A stretch of 64,000 bases of DNA from Massilia sp. METH4 (GTDB taxonomy: Bacteria; Pseudomonadota; Gammaproteobacteria; Burkholderiales; Burkholderiaceae_D): the NCBI RefSeq assembly GCF_037094685.1, contig NZ_CP146614.1:2790001-2854000 (forward strand), in the 5' to 3' direction. Each line of letters begins with the position of its first letter. The first letter of the stretch is position 1. This document shows positions 46,153 to 56,231 of this stretch, in pieces. Made by a program: the position numbers and the translations under genes. Under the pieces are notes generated by a model. The model was not told where the DNA came from. It did no database searches and saw only the letters and a list, made by a program, of their open reading frames with translations.

Positions 46153-47007
46153 ATGAGTTCGAAGCAAGCACCGTATTACTTCGTGCCCGGCCCGTCCCGC
46201 TGGCCGATGCTGGCCGGGATCTCGATGCTGGTGACGATGATCGGCGCGTCGGCCTGGGTCAATGACAGTGCATGGGGCAAGCTGGTCTGCCTGGTCGGCA
46301 TCGCGGCCATGCTGGCCGTGCTGTATGGCTGGTTCGGCGACGCGATCCATGAATCCGAAGGAGGGTTGTACAGCAAGCGTATCGACCACTCGTACCGCTG
46401 GTCGATGGCCTGGTTCATCTTCTCCGAGGTGATGTTCTTCGGCGCCTTCTTCGGCGCGCTGTTCTATGCCCGCGTGATCACGATGCCGTGGCTGGCGGAC
46501 CTGGACCACAAGGTGCTGTGGCCGGACTTCGCCGCGCAGTGGGGCAACACCGGCCCGGCCGGCGTGGTGGATAACTTCAACACGATGGGCCCGTTCCCCA
46601 TCCCCACGATCAACACGGCGCTGCTGCTGGCTTCGGGCGTGACCCTGACGATCTCGCACCACGCGATCCAGGCCGGCAAGCGCAGCAAGTGCGCACTGTG
46701 GCTGGCCGCCACGATCCTGCTGGGCGCGGTCTTCATGGGCTTCCAGGCTTATGAATACATCCACGCCTACCAGGACCTGAACCTGAAGCTCACCTCGGGC
46801 ATCTACGGTTCCACGTTCTTCATGCTGACCGGCTTCCACGGTTTCCACGTGACGATGGGCGCGATCATGCTGATGGTGGTGCTGTTCCGCGTGCTGAAGG
46901 GGCACTTCACGCCGGAAAACCACTTCGCGTTCGAAGGCGCCGCCTGGTACTGGCACTTCGTGGACGTGGTCTGGCTGGGACTTTATGTCGTAGTGTATTG
47001 GTTGTAA
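46153..47007 (+). CDS. coxC: Cytochrome c oxidase subunit III
   Basis: This 284-residue membrane subunit stabilises the oxidase core. Typical blocks are SEVMFFGAFFGALFYAR, HAIQAGKRSK, TGFHGFHVTMGAIML and WYWHFVDVVWLGLYVVVYWL at the end. Three consecutive ATGs (46147, 46150, 46153) follow GAGGAG; the last has the best spacing. A terminator follows 33 bp after the stop. Confidence 0.95.
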   Translation: MSSKQAPYYFVPGPSRWPMLAGISMLVTMIGASAWVNDSAWGKLVCLVGIAAMLAVLYGWFGDAIHESEGGLYSKRIDHSYRWSMAWFIFSEVMFFGAFFGALFYARVITMPWLADLDHKVLWPDFAAQWGNTGPAGVVDNFNTMGPFPIPTINTALLLASGVTLTISHHAIQAGKRSKCALWLAATILLGAVFMGFQAYEYIHAYQDLNLKLTSGIYGSTFFMLTGFHGFHVTMGAIMLMVVLFRVLKGHFTPENHFAFEGAAWYWHFVDVVWLGLYVVVYWL

Positions 47008-47040
47008 GGCAGGGCTATAATCCCCTGGCCTCTGGGATGA

Positions 47041-47073
47041 AAGCCGCAGCGGGCAGCCGTTGCGGCTTTTTGT
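47041..47073 (+). terminator. Intrinsic terminator after coxC
   Basis: AAAGCCGCA (47041-47049) pairs with TGCGGCTTT (47062-47070) around a 12-nt loop, followed by a T-run. It should end the coxB-coxC transcript, implying that SURF1 and downstream assembly genes have their own promoter. Confidence 0.8.
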
Positions 47074-47103
47074 TTGCGGGTCGATGCGCGGCTGCTCACC
47101 CGT

Positions 47104-47304
47104 TCAGCGAATCCCCGTCGGCTGGATATACCCCAACCGGTTCAGCACGAGGATGATGACGAACAGCGCGACGGAGAACCCCACGCGTAGCGCGAGCGCG
47201 CGCACGGTGCGGGAATCGCCGCCCTTGCCGCGCATGACGTAGAACAGCGCGGAGCCCAGGCTGCCGATGATCAGGATGAATGCGATGGCAACGAAAATTT
47301 TCAT
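47104..47304 (-). CDS. DUF2909 (twin transmembrane) small protein
   Basis: This 66-residue protein has two hydrophobic helices, MKIFVAIAFILIIGSLGSAL at the start and VGFSVALFVIILVLNRLGY near the end. A short loop with MRGKGGDSRTV joins them. It lies on the opposite strand between coxC and SURF1. DUF2909 genes commonly occupy this place in oxidase operons, though the role is unknown. Confidence 0.85.
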   Translation of the reverse strand: MKIFVAIAFILIIGSLGSALFYVMRGKGGDSRTVRALALRVGFSVALFVIILVLNRLGYIQPTGIR

Positions 47305-47340
47305 GGTGGCCAAGAGCCGGAAAGGTGGAGCTTCATTGTA

Positions 47341-48081
47341 ATGCGTATCGCTTTCCGCTTTAAGCCCGTGCCGTTCGTGGCCACGCTGGTATTGGTCATC
47401 CTGGGCATCGCGCTGGGGCGCTGGCAGGATCGCCGCGCCGAAGAGAAGATGGCCGTCGCCGCTGAGCTGGCGGGCGGCAGTACCGCCGCGCCGCTGGTGC
47501 TGGGTGCGCAGTCGATCGAGCCGCAGCATGCGCAGTTCAGGCGCGTGACCGCCACCGGCACCTTCGTGCCCGACTGGCCCGTCTACCTGGACAATCGCCC
47601 GCACGACGGCCGTGCCGGCTTCTACGTGCTGATGCCGTTCCGCATCGACGGCACGGCGATGCACGTGCTGGTGGCGCGCGGCTGGCTGCCGCGCGACGTG
47701 GCTGATCGCCAGCGCATCGCGCCGTACCCGACACCGCAAGGCACGATCACGATCACGGGCGTGGCCAAGCCAGGCGCCGGGCACGTGATGGAGCTGGGCG
47801 ACGCACCGCCCGTGCAGGCTGGCGCCATCGTGCAGAACGCCGATGCGGCCAAGGTCGCCGCGGCCAGCGGCCTGCAATTGCAGCCCTTCGTGCTCGAGCA
47901 GACGTCCGCTGACGGCAGCGAACGCGTGCTGCTGCGCGACTGGCCCAAGCCCGACCTGGGCGTCGACAAACACCGTGGCTACGCGTTCCAGTGGTATGCG
48001 CTGGCGCTGACGGCCTTGCTGTTCTTTATCATCAGCGGATTAAACATTGGGAAAAGCAGTGGAACAAAAACCGATCAATAA
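47341..48081 (+). CDS. SURF1 family oxidase assembly protein
   Basis: This 246-residue protein has an N-terminal helix (about 10-28), a periplasmic domain and a C-terminal helix. The pattern GRWQDRRAEEK, VYLDNRPHDGRAGFYVLMPF and WPKPDLGVDKHRGYAFQWYALALTAL is typical. SURF1 helps heme a insertion into subunit I. It is divergent from the DUF2909 gene and overlaps the next gene. Confidence 0.92.
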   Translation: MRIAFRFKPVPFVATLVLVILGIALGRWQDRRAEEKMAVAAELAGGSTAAPLVLGAQSIEPQHAQFRRVTATGTFVPDWPVYLDNRPHDGRAGFYVLMPFRIDGTAMHVLVARGWLPRDVADRQRIAPYPTPQGTITITGVAKPGAGHVMELGDAPPVQAGAIVQNADAAKVAAASGLQLQPFVLEQTSADGSERVLLRDWPKPDLGVDKHRGYAFQWYALALTALLFFIISGLNIGKSSGTKTDQ

Positions 48082-48652
48082 GGCGCGCGGGCGCTGGAAG
48101 CTGTTCGCCGTGCTGGCCGTGTGCGCCTCGCCGATCGTTGCCTCGTACATCACCTATTACGGCATCAAGCCCACGGCGCGCAACAACTACGGCACGCTGA
48201 TCGATCCGCGCACGGTGCCGATGCCGTCGATGGCCACGCGCACGCTGGCCGGCGATCCCGTCACGCTCGATTCCTACCGGGGCAAGTGGATCCTGCTGAA
48301 GGCGGGCGGTTCCGACTGCGGCCAGGCGTGCCAGGACCAGCTGTTCATGATGCGCCAGCTGCGCACCATGCAAGGCAAGGAGATGGACCGTATCGAGCGC
48401 GTATGGCTGATCACCGATGAAGAGCCGCTGGAAACCATGCTGCTGCGTGTGAACGACGGCACGCGCATGCTGCGCGCGCCGGCCGACATCGTCTACAAGT
48501 GGCTGCCGACCGAGGCGGGCGGCGACGCGCAGGATCACATCTACATCATCGACCCGATCGGCAACCTGATGATGCGCTTCCCGAAGAACCCCGACCCCAC
48601 GAAGATGAAGAAGGATATCTCCAAGCTGCTGAAGGCATCGGCAATCGGCTGA
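48059..48652 (+). CDS. SCO-like thioredoxin-fold membrane protein
   Basis: This 197-residue protein has one N-terminal helix (about 15-35) and a periplasmic domain. A CxxxC pair lies in GGSDCGQACQDQLFMMRQ, similar in layout to SCO proteins. It lies between SURF1 and ctaA, its usual place in betaproteobacterial operons, and is often annotated only as a transmembrane protein. The start is likely GTG 48059, behind GGGAAA and overlapping the SURF1 end by 23 bp; a TTG at 48047 is another option. A role in copper or thiol handling is inferred. Confidence 0.8.
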   Translation: MEQKPINKARGRWKLFAVLAVCASPIVASYITYYGIKPTARNNYGTLIDPRTVPMPSMATRTLAGDPVTLDSYRGKWILLKAGGSDCGQACQDQLFMMRQLRTMQGKEMDRIERVWLITDEEPLETMLLRVNDGTRMLRAPADIVYKWLPTEAGGDAQDHIYIIDPIGNLMMRFPKNPDPTKMKKDISKLLKASAIG

Positions 48653-48684
48653 GCGCGGATTCGCGACACGGAAACAGGAACACC

Positions 48685-49794
48685 ATGCATCACATGACGC
48701 TGGCCCATATGGCCATCACCGCGCTGATCGTCGCACTGCTGCCGCTGTCGATCGTCTTCATCTCGAAAGACGTCAACAAGTACCGCAAGCTCGTGTGGAT
48801 CAGCGTGTTCATCACGTTCGACCTGATCGTGTTCGGCGCCTTCACGCGCCTGACCGATTCCGGGCTGGGCTGCCCGGACTGGCCGGGCTGCTACGGCCTG
48901 GCCAACCCGTTCCTGGCGCACGAGGAAATCCGCGCCGCCGAGGCATTGATGCCGAGCGGGCCGGTGACGATGTTCAAGGCCTGGGTCGAAATGATCCACC
49001 GCTACTTCGCGATGGCGATCGGCATCCTGATCATGGCCATGATGTTCGTGGCGTGGTACCGCTGGCGCCGCGAGCACAAGGTCGGCTACCACCCCGGCTA
49101 CCCCACGCTGCTGTTCTTCTTCGTCTGCCTGCAGGGCGCGTTCGGCGCCTGGACCGTCACCCTGAAGCTGCAACCGGTGATCGTCACCATCCACCTGCTG
49201 CTGGGCATGGGCCTGCTGGCGCTGCTGACCTGGTTCGGCGGCAGGCAGGACCATGCGATGACACCCTTCGGCCACGCCGGCGTGCCGGCGCCCGTGCTGC
49301 GGCGCATCCGCTGGCTGGCCGTGCTGTCGGGCCTCGTGGTGTTCGTGCAATTGTTCCTCGGCGGCTGGGTCAGCACCAACTACGCGACCCTGGCGTGCAT
49401 GGAATTCCCGCTGTGCGGCGGCGGCAAGGTGATTCCGGACATGGACTTCGAGCATGGCTTCCACCTGTGGCGCGAGCTGGGCAAGACAAAGGCCGGCCAT
49501 TACCTGCCGTTCTCGGCGCTGACGGCCATCCACTGGGTGCACCGCAATTTCGCGCTGGTCGTGTTCCTCGTGCTGGGCTACACGTGCTGGAAGGCGTGGA
49601 AGGTGCCGGCGCTGCGCAAACCCGTGAAGGGCATCGCCATCGTGCTCGTCCTGCAATTCCTGACGGGGATCGCGACGATCTACCTGAACTTCCCCCTCAC
49701 CATCGCCGTGCTGCATAACGCCGGGGCGGCCGCCCTCGTGCTGTTCCTGACCATGGTAAACTACCGGGCCAGTTTTTTGACACCCACCCCATGA
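48685..49794 (+). CDS. ctaA: Heme A synthase (COX15/CtaA)
   Basis: This 369-residue, eight-helix protein oxidises the C8 methyl of heme o to give heme a. Conserved blocks are [19 protein letters not shown], the His-containing EMIHRYFAM and [11 protein letters not shown] in the second half. The start at 48685 has ACAGGAACACC upstream. The last 4 bp overlap ctaB, so the two heme enzymes are coupled. Confidence 0.94.
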   Translation: MHHMTLAHMAITALIVALLPLSIVFISKDVNKYRKLVWISVFITFDLIVFGAFTRLTDSGLGCPDWPGCYGLANPFLAHEEIRAAEALMPSGPVTMFKAWVEMIHRYFAMAIGILIMAMMFVAWYRWRREHKVGYHPGYPTLLFFFVCLQGAFGAWTVTLKLQPVIVTIHLLLGMGLLALLTWFGGRQDHAMTPFGHAGVPAPVLRRIRWLAVLSGLVVFVQLFLGGWVSTNYATLACMEFPLCGGGKVIPDMDFEHGFHLWRELGKTKAGHYLPFSALTAIHWVHRNFALVVFLVLGYTCWKAWKVPALRKPVKGIAIVLVLQFLTGIATIYLNFPLTIAVLHNAGAAALVLFLTMVNYRASFLTPTP

Positions 49795-50684
49795 CCACGC
49801 AAGCCGCCGCCCATAGCCAGACCAGCCGCATCGCCCAGTATTGGGCGCTGACGAAGCCGCGCGTGACGCAGCTGGCCGTGTTCTGTGCCGTGATCGGCAT
49901 GTTCCTCGCCACCGACGACTTGCCGGACTGGCGCGTGGTGGTCGCGGGCACGATCGGCATCTGGCTGCTGGCCGGGGCCGCGTTCGCCGTCAACTGCCTG
50001 GCAGAACGCGAGATCGACGCGCGCATGGCGCGTACGGCGCGCCGTCCGATGGCGCGCGGCGAGATCACGCCCGTGCAGACGATGATCTTCTCGGCCGTCA
50101 TCGGCGGCGCCGGCATGTGGATCCTGTATGCGCTGGTGAACCCGCTCACGATGTGGCTCACCTTCGTGACCTTCGTGGGCTATGCCGTGATCTACACGAT
50201 GCTGCTCAAGCCGGCCACGCCGCAGAACATCGTCATCGGCGGCCTGTCGGGCGCCATGCCGCCGGCGCTGGGCTGGGCCGCCGTCGCCAACGACGTGCCC
50301 ATGCAGGCCTGGCTGCTCGTGCTGATCATCTTCCTGTGGACCCCGCCGCACTTCTGGGCGCTGGCGCTGTACCGCCGCGACGATTACGCCAAGTCCGGCC
50401 TGCCCATGCTCCCCGTCACGCACGGCATGGCGTTCACGCAATTCCACGTCTTCCTGTATTCGATCGCACTGGCCGCGACGACGCTGCTGCCGTTCGCCGT
50501 GGGCATGAGCGGCCTGATCTACCTGGCCAGTGCCATCGTGCTCGATGCGGTCTTCCTGTGGTACGGCTGGCGCATCTGGCGCAACTACAGCGACCTGTTG
50601 GCCCGCAAGGCGTTCGCGTTCTCGATCGTCTACCTGGCGCTGCTGTTCGGCGCGCTGCTGCTCGATCACTATATCCGGATCTGA
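49791..50684 (+). CDS. ctaB: Protoheme IX farnesyltransferase (heme o synthase)
   Basis: This 297-residue UbiA-family enzyme adds a farnesyl chain to heme b to give heme o, the substrate of CtaA. The Asp-rich motif is [19 protein letters not shown], and the second loop includes [19 protein letters not shown]. About nine helices are visible. It uses farnesyl diphosphate, which IspA in this window makes. It overlaps ctaA by 4 bp. Confidence 0.95.
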   Translation: MTTQAAAHSQTSRIAQYWALTKPRVTQLAVFCAVIGMFLATDDLPDWRVVVAGTIGIWLLAGAAFAVNCLAEREIDARMARTARRPMARGEITPVQTMIFSAVIGGAGMWILYALVNPLTMWLTFVTFVGYAVIYTMLLKPATPQNIVIGGLSGAMPPALGWAAVANDVPMQAWLLVLIIFLWTPPHFWALALYRRDDYAKSGLPMLPVTHGMAFTQFHVFLYSIALAATTLLPFAVGMSGLIYLASAIVLDAVFLWYGWRIWRNYSDLLARKAFAFSIVYLALLFGALLLDHYIRI

Positions 50685-50685
50685 C

Positions 50686-51261
50686 ATGAAAAAACTGCTT
50701 GCCTTGCTGTTCCTGCTGGCCACCCTGGTCGCCTGTTCCGAGAAGCGCGCCAGCTTCGTGAACACCGATATCACGGGCCTCGACTACGCCAAGGGCTTCT
50801 CGCTGAAGGATCACAACGGCAAGCCCGTCACGCTGGAGAGCTACAAGGGCAAGGTGGTGGTGATGTTCTTCGGCTTCACGCAATGCCCGGACGTGTGCCC
50901 GACCACGATGGCCGAGATGGCCGCCGTGATGCAGGAGCTGGGCCCGCAGGCGAAGGATGTGCAGGTGCTGTTCGTGACGCTGGACCCGGAGCGCGACACG
51001 CCCGCGCTGCTGAAGGAATACGTGCCGGCTTTCCATCCGGGCTTCGTCGGCCTGTACGGCACTCCGGCCGAGATCGCGCAGACGGCGAAGGAATTCAAGG
51101 TGTTCTACAAGAAGGTACCGGGCAAGGACCCGGCCAACTACACGATCGACCACACGGCCGGCAGCTATGTATTCGACAAGCAGGGCAAGGTGCGCCTGTT
51201 CCTGCGCCATGCCCAGGGCACCAAACCGGTCGTGCATGACTTGCAGCAGCTGCTGAAGTGA
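50686..51261 (+). CDS. SCO family copper-delivery lipoprotein
   Basis: This 191-residue protein has a lipobox (LATLVAC, Cys17) and a thioredoxin-like fold with the copper-binding CPDVC motif in FFGFTQCPDVCPTTMAEM. The distal His is in the YTIDHTAGSYVFD segment. SCO proteins supply copper to the CuA site of subunit II. It starts 1 bp after ctaB and closes the oxidase gene block. Confidence 0.93.
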   Translation: MKKLLALLFLLATLVACSEKRASFVNTDITGLDYAKGFSLKDHNGKPVTLESYKGKVVVMFFGFTQCPDVCPTTMAEMAAVMQELGPQAKDVQVLFVTLDPERDTPALLKEYVPAFHPGFVGLYGTPAEIAQTAKEFKVFYKKVPGKDPANYTIDHTAGSYVFDKQGKVRLFLRHAQGTKPVVHDLQQLLK

Positions 51262-51369
51262 ACCCGGCGCCGCGCCGGCGAAAACCGTTTCCTTGCGTGC
51301 TTTCCTGATAAGCTTGCATCCTTCGCAGGTCGTCCCCAACTGTCGGGCACACCTGGAGGATGCCGGCAC

Positions 51370-52452
51370 ATGGAAAAGCGCTTTCAACCCTATACCCGCC
51401 TCGCGGCGATCGTTTTCCTCGTCATCGGCTGCCTGTGGGTGCTGCGGCCCTTCCTGCCCGCGGTGCTGTTCGCGTGCGCGATCACGATCTCCAGCTGGCA
51501 GCTGTACCTGCGTCTCCTGAACCGGCTGAACGGGCACCGCACGCTGGCCGCCACCGTGATGACCGTGTCGCTGGTCCTCGTGATCATCCTGCCGCTGGCC
51601 CTCGTCACCTGGAACATCGCCGACAATGCCGGCAACGTATACCGCGCGCTGCGCGCTGCGCTCGCTTCCGGGGCCATGCATGCGCCGGAGTGGCTGCGCG
51701 GCCTGCCGGTGCTGGGCGACACCGTCTACAACTATGTCGAAAACCTGATCGGCAGCCGCGAGCAGCTCGTGGAGGCGGCCAAGCGCTACATGGAGCCGGC
51801 GCGCAGCTTCCTGCTTGGAGGCGGCCTGGTGCTGGGCAGCGGCGTGGCGCAGGTGAGCCTGGCGGCCTTCGTCAGCTTCTTCCTCTACCGCGACGGGCTC
51901 ACCTTGTTGAGGGCGCTGTCGATCGGCATGGACAAGATCATGGGCGAGCATGCGCTGGAGGTGGCCGATACCGTGAGCCGTACCGTGCGCGGCGTGATGT
52001 ACGGCCTGCTCGGCACGGCGCTGGCGCAAGCCGCGGTGGCGGCGATCGGCTTCCTGATCGCCGGCGTGCCGGCCGTGGCGCTGCTCGCAGTCGCCACCTT
52101 CCTGTTCTCGCTCGTGCCGGTGGGCCCGCCGCTGATCTGGGGCGGCGCCGCCATCTGGCTGTTCTACCAGGGCAGCACCGGCTGGGCGATCTTCATGGTC
52201 GTGTGGGGCGTATTCCTGATCAGCGGCGTCGACAACGTCGTCAAGCCCGTGCTGATCAGCCGCGGCTCCAGCCTGCCGTTCCTGCTCGTGCTGCTTGGCG
52301 TGCTGGGCGGCGTGATCGCCTTCGGCTTCGTCGGCCTGTTCATCGGCCCAACCCTGCTCGCCGTCGCCCTCGGCCTGCTGCGCAACTGGACCAACGTCAA
52401 CCCCGTCACCCCGCACCGGCCCGGCCACGAACAGGGCGAAGCGGCGCCTTGA
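51370..52452 (+). CDS. AI-2E family transporter-type permease
   Basis: This 360-residue protein has about eight transmembrane helices, with the AI-2E (PF01594) pattern FLYRDGLTLLRAL, LISRGSSLPFLLVLLGVLGG and GFVGLFIGPTLLAVALGL. Members include TqsA-like exporters and Na+/H+ antiporters, so the name does not prove autoinducer transport. GGAGGATGCC lies upstream. It is followed by a hairpin repeat and a convergent gene. Confidence 0.87.
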   Translation: MEKRFQPYTRLAAIVFLVIGCLWVLRPFLPAVLFACAITISSWQLYLRLLNRLNGHRTLAATVMTVSLVLVIILPLALVTWNIADNAGNVYRALRAALASGAMHAPEWLRGLPVLGDTVYNYVENLIGSREQLVEAAKRYMEPARSFLLGGGLVLGSGVAQVSLAAFVSFFLYRDGLTLLRALSIGMDKIMGEHALEVADTVSRTVRGVMYGLLGTALAQAAVAAIGFLIAGVPAVALLAVATFLFSLVPVGPPLIWGGAAIWLFYQGSTGWAIFMVVWGVFLISGVDNVVKPVLISRGSSLPFLLVLLGVLGGVIAFGFVGLFIGPTLLAVALGLLRNWTNVNPVTPHRPGHEQGEAAP

Positions 52453-52469
52453 GGATTCACCCAAAGTTC

Positions 52470-52500
52470 CCAAAAACCGGGGTCAGACCCCGGTTTTTGG
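52470..52500. repeat. 31-nt hairpin repeat (GGGGTCAGACCCC type)
   Basis: Arms of 15 bp (52470-52484 and 52486-52500) flank a central A. The core GGGGTCAGACCCC is a perfect odd palindrome flanked by A and T runs. It sits between two convergent genes and can act as a bidirectional terminator, because T runs follow on both strands. Confidence 0.85.
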
Positions 52501-52507
52501 AAAGATT

Positions 52508-53266
52508 TCAGTCCAGGAGCGTCTTGACCAGCACGCGGCCGTCGGGGAGGGGGCTTTCCTGCTTGACCAGCAGCTGGGTGCCTTTGGCGTACCAGAATTT
52601 CGACACGCTGCCCGGCTGGTTGTAGTCGGTGGTGACGATCCAGCAGTCGACGGGGCCGGCGGGGCCGGGGATCGCTTCGCTGCCGGCCACGCGGAAGGTG
52701 TAGCGGGCGGGGGCGGCGTTGCCGCCGGGGTGGTAGAGCACCAGTTGCGCCTCGTAGCCCTCGGCCAGCGGCAGCGCCTGCAGCAGCTCCATGTCGGTCT
52801 CGAAGTTGAACGCGGCTTCCTTCGCTTCGACCGCCAGGTTCTTCTGCGTGTTGTCCTTCAGTTCGGCCATGCCGGTGATCCGGTCGGCGGCGAACGTAAA
52901 CCCCTCCACGGTCTTGCGGCCGTCCTTCTCGGTGATACGCACGTGCGTCAGCGGCCGGAAGGTGCCCGCTTCGAACGTGGATTCGAGCCGCTTTACCGAT
53001 GGCGCCTTGCCCGCCGCGTCCCAGCGCTGGCGCACCTGCATGCGCTTGCCGTCGAAGTGGATGTCGCGCTGCCAGATGTCGAGGGCCGTGTTGCTGTCAG
53101 GCGAACGCAGGTAGCGCAGGTAGCGGTGGCTGCCTTCCTTCAGCAGGTGGAAGCGGGGCAGCGGCGTGCCCACTTCCACGTACTGGGCGGCGGCCTGCGC
53201 CAGCGTGGCGCAGGCAAGCAGCAGGGCACCTAGGAGAGAGCGGGAAGGGCGGCGGCAGCGCGGCAT
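52508..53266 (-). CDS. DUF3108 family exported protein
   Basis: This 252-residue protein has a signal peptide (LLGALLLACATLAQAAA). A beta-rich domain follows with the DUF3108-like features of an exported lipid-handling-type beta barrel fragment, such as WDAAGKAPSVKRL, FWYAKGTQLLVKQE and PDGRVLVKTLLD. The function is unknown. It lies 18 bp downstream of the CNNM gene on the same strand. A shared transcript is plausible. Confidence 0.75.
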   Translation of the reverse strand: MPRCRRPSRSLLGALLLACATLAQAAAQYVEVGTPLPRFHLLKEGSHRYLRYLRSPDSNTALDIWQRDIHFDGKRMQVRQRWDAAGKAPSVKRLESTFEAGTFRPLTHVRITEKDGRKTVEGFTFAADRITGMAELKDNTQKNLAVEAKEAAFNFETDMELLQALPLAEGYEAQLVLYHPGGNAAPARYTFRVAGSEAIPGPAGPVDCWIVTTDYNQPGSVSKFWYAKGTQLLVKQESPLPDGRVLVKTLLD

Positions 53267-53284
53267 ACATGAATCCTTTCGATA

Positions 53285-54619
53285 TCAGTCCTGTTCGTCC
53301 TCGGCGGTGCGCGGCACGCGAGGGATCACCTTCACCAGCAGGATGCGCGGGCCGTTCATCTTGCGCACCACGATGTCGAACGAGTTGAAGCTCACGCGCT
53401 GGCCCTGTTTCGGAATATCGCCCAGCTTCAGCATGATCAGGCCGCCGACGGATTCCACCTCGTCCAGCCCCAGCTCCTCGTTCTCGATGTCGATGCCCAG
53501 CACCCGCTCCAGCGAAAAGATCGGCAGGCTGGCCTTGCCGATCAGCGCGCCGTCTTCCTGCTTCAGCCAGTCGTTCTCGTTCAGGCGGAATTCGTCGTGG
53601 ATCTCGCCGACCATGGCGCCCAACAGGTTGTCCAGCGTAAGGAAGCCCACCGGCCGCTTGCCCTTCTCACCGATCAAGGCGAAGTGCGGGGCACCCTCGC
53701 GGAAGCGGCGGAACAGTTCGATGGCGGGCGTGCGCGCGGAAATCGTCTCCACGGGCCGCAGGAAGGGCGTGAACGACTTGATCGGCTTGCCGCTCTGCTG
53801 GGCGAAGAACAGGTCCTTCAGGTGCACGATGCCGAGCACGGATTCGTCGTCGTCGAAGTACGGATAGCGCGAGAAGCGGTTGCGCACCACCGTTTCCAGG
53901 TTCGCTTCCAGCGAGCGCGAAGCATGCAGCGCGATCACCTCGTTGATGGGGCGCATCAGGTCCGACACGCGCAGCTGCGAGAAGTCGAGCGTGTTGGCGA
54001 GGATGTTGCGCTCGTCCTTGTCGAACTTCTCGCCCGGCTGGCTGGTGCGCAGGATCATCTTCAATTCATCCAGCGAGTAGTGCGATTCGTGGCCGCCGCT
54101 GCCGCGCAGGCCGGCCAGGTGCAGCACCATGTTGGCGCTCTTGTTCAGCAGCCAGATCGCCGGGTACATCAGCCAGTAGAAGCCATACAGCGGCATCGCG
54201 CACCACACGGCCACCGATTCCGGTACGCGGATCGCCAGCGATTTCGGCGCCAGCTCGCCCACCACGATGTGCAGGAAGGAGATGGTGACGAAGGCGAACA
54301 CGAAGGAAATGCCGTGCACGATTTCGTCGGAGGTCACGCCGATGCCGAACAGGATCGGTTCGAGCAGGCCGGCAAAAGCGGGTTCGCCGATCCAGCCCAG
54401 GCCCAGGGAGGCCAGCGTGATGCCCAGCTGGCAGGCGGAAAGGTAGGCGTCGAGCTGGCCGTGGACCTTTTCGAGGATGCGGCCCCGTAACCCCTGCGTC
54501 TTCGCGATGGCGCGCACGCGGGTGCGGCGCAATGTGACGATACCGAATTCGGCGGCAACGAAAAAACCGTTCAGTGCAACAAGCAGCAGGGCAAACAGGA
54601 CCAGCAAAAGGTTATACAT
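53285..54619 (-). CDS. CNNM/HlyC-CorC family membrane protein (hemolysin family)
   Basis: This 444-residue protein has an N-terminal DUF21/CNNM membrane domain (about 1-190, VFVAAEFGIVTLRRTRVRAI near the start). Two CBS domains follow (about 210-330, DLMRPINEVIALHASRS and RTPAIELFRRFREGAPHF). The C-terminal CorC_HlyC domain ends in GDIPKQGQRVSF and so on. Related proteins transport Mg2+ or other ions. The start at 54619 is preferred to an upstream GTG at 54628. Confidence 0.9.
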   Translation of the reverse strand: MYNLLLVLFALLLVALNGFFVAAEFGIVTLRRTRVRAIAKTQGLRGRILEKVHGQLDAYLSACQLGITLASLGLGWIGEPAFAGLLEPILFGIGVTSDEIVHGISFVFAFVTISFLHIVVGELAPKSLAIRVPESVAVWCAMPLYGFYWLMYPAIWLLNKSANMVLHLAGLRGSGGHESHYSLDELKMILRTSQPGEKFDKDERNILANTLDFSQLRVSDLMRPINEVIALHASRSLEANLETVVRNRFSRYPYFDDDESVLGIVHLKDLFFAQQSGKPIKSFTPFLRPVETISARTPAIELFRRFREGAPHFALIGEKGKRPVGFLTLDNLLGAMVGEIHDEFRLNENDWLKQEDGALIGKASLPIFSLERVLGIDIENEELGLDEVESVGGLIMLKLGDIPKQGQRVSFNSFDIVVRKMNGPRILLVKVIPRVPRTAEDEQD

Positions 54620-54768
54620 ATGGCGCACCCCGGGTGGCGTCCGTCACCGCGTATCAAGGTTCGCGGCGGTGCGGCATTCTCCGGAGCGGGTAGTTAAAAC
54701 ATACATCTTATCCGACTGGCACGCATGCACGCGCAAAATTCCGCCCGAACGGCCGCGGCCCCCATGCC

Positions 54769-56223
54769 TCACGCCTGCGGCAATACCCCGGTTGCCTTGC
54801 AGATCGCGAGCAGGCGCACCGTCAACGCGGCCTCGCCGCGCACCCGGTCGCGCCGCGCCGCCAGGAGCGCGCGCTGGGCATCGAGCAATGGCAGCGCATC
54901 GGAGAGGCCCTGGCGGTAGCGCACCGTGGCGAGTTCCAGCGCGGTACGGCCGGCCTCCTCGCGCAGGCGCCACTGGGCCACCCGCAAGCGCTCCGCCGCG
55001 TAGGCGGAGAGGGCGTCGTCCACCTCGTGCCACGCCTTCAGCACGGCCTGCTGGTAGGCCACCGCCGCCTCCTGCTGTTCGAGGCCGCGCAACTGCACGG
55101 TGGCGCGGCGGATGCCGTTGTCGAACAGCGGCAGCACGAGGCTGGGGCCGACCGACCATTGCCGGCTGCCCCATTCGCCGAGGCGGCCCGCCCCCACCGA
55201 TTCGAAGCCGAAGGAGGCGCCCAGCGTGACGCGCGGGTACAGGTCGGCCGTGGCGATGCCAATCGATGCCGTGGCCGCGTGCAGCCGTTCGGCGGCCGCC
55301 TGGATGTCGGGCCGATGCGCGACGATCTCGCCCGGCAGCCCCAGCGCCAGGTCCGGCGCGCGACCGGGCGGCGCGTCCCCGGCGCCATCGCCGGGCAACT
55401 GCGGCAGCGCGCCGGGTACCGCGCCGAGCAGGAGTGCGAGCCGGTTGGCCGCCTGCGCTTCCTCTTCCAGCAGGGCCGGAATGTGACCGCGCTGCTCGGC
55501 GAGCAAGCCTTCCTGGCGCACCACGTCCAGTTCCGGGGCCAGCCCCGCGCCGCCGCGCGAGCGCATCAGCTGCAGCACGTCTTCGCCGGCCGCGATGTCG
55601 GCGCGGGCGATGCGCAGCTGCCGGCGGGCGGCCAGCAGCTCGTGGTAATTGCGTGCCACCTCGACGGCAATGCCCAGCTGTACGCCCCGTTCCAGCGCTG
55701 CCATGCGCGCAACTTCCGCGTCCGCCGCCTCCACGGCGCGGCGCACCCGGCCCCACAGGTCGATTTCCCACGTGGCGTCGAAGCCGGCCTGCCACGCGTC
55801 GAACGGGGAACTGAGCACGTCGATCAAGCCGGCGCGGTTGGCCGGCGCCAGCGCATCGACCATGCGCGTCGCCGTGCCGCTTTCGCTCTGGCGCTGGCGC
55901 GCCACGCCGGTGCGGGCATCGGCGCGCGGCGCCAACCGGCCCGCCACCACGTCGCGCTGCAGCCGGCTCTGCGCGAAACGCAGTGCGGCCATCTTCAGGT
56001 CGTGGTTCGCGCTCGCCGCCTGGCGCAGCAGGCCGGCCAGCACGGGATCGTCGAAGCGCGCATAGCTTTGAGCGGAATCGACGGGCAGACCGGTATCGCG
56101 CAGTTCCGGTGCGCCGCCATGCCAGTCGCCGAGCCGCGCCGGCGCTGGCGTCGGCGGTTCGCGATGATCGGGACCGACCGCGGCGCAGCCGGCCAGCAAC
56201 AACAGCAGCAGATACGGTTTCAT
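54769..56223 (-). CDS. Outer-membrane factor lipoprotein (NodT/OprM type)
   Basis: This 484-residue TolC-like lipoprotein has a lipobox (LLLLLLAGC). Two OEP repeats follow (about 60-240 and 270-470). It is the outer-membrane channel of an export system, and being last in the ABC operon suggests it connects to the membrane fusion protein. The start at 56223 follows GAGG. A start at 56235 would overlap the permease stop by ATGA and is an equal alternative. Confidence 0.9.
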   Translation of the reverse strand: MKPYLLLLLLAGCAAVGPDHREPPTPAPARLGDWHGGAPELRDTGLPVDSAQSYARFDDPVLAGLLRQAASANHDLKMAALRFAQSRLQRDVVAGRLAPRADARTGVARQRQSESGTATRMVDALAPANRAGLIDVLSSPFDAWQAGFDATWEIDLWGRVRRAVEAADAEVARMAALERGVQLGIAVEVARNYHELLAARRQLRIARADIAAGEDVLQLMRSRGGAGLAPELDVVRQEGLLAEQRGHIPALLEEEAQAANRLALLLGAVPGALPQLPGDGAGDAPPGRAPDLALGLPGEIVAHRPDIQAAAERLHAATASIGIATADLYPRVTLGASFGFESVGAGRLGEWGSRQWSVGPSLVLPLFDNGIRRATVQLRGLEQQEAAVAYQQAVLKAWHEVDDALSAYAAERLRVAQWRLREEAGRTALELATVRYRQGLSDALPLLDAQRALLAARRDRVRGEAALTVRLLAICKATGVLPQA

Positions 56224-56231
56224 GGGCAACC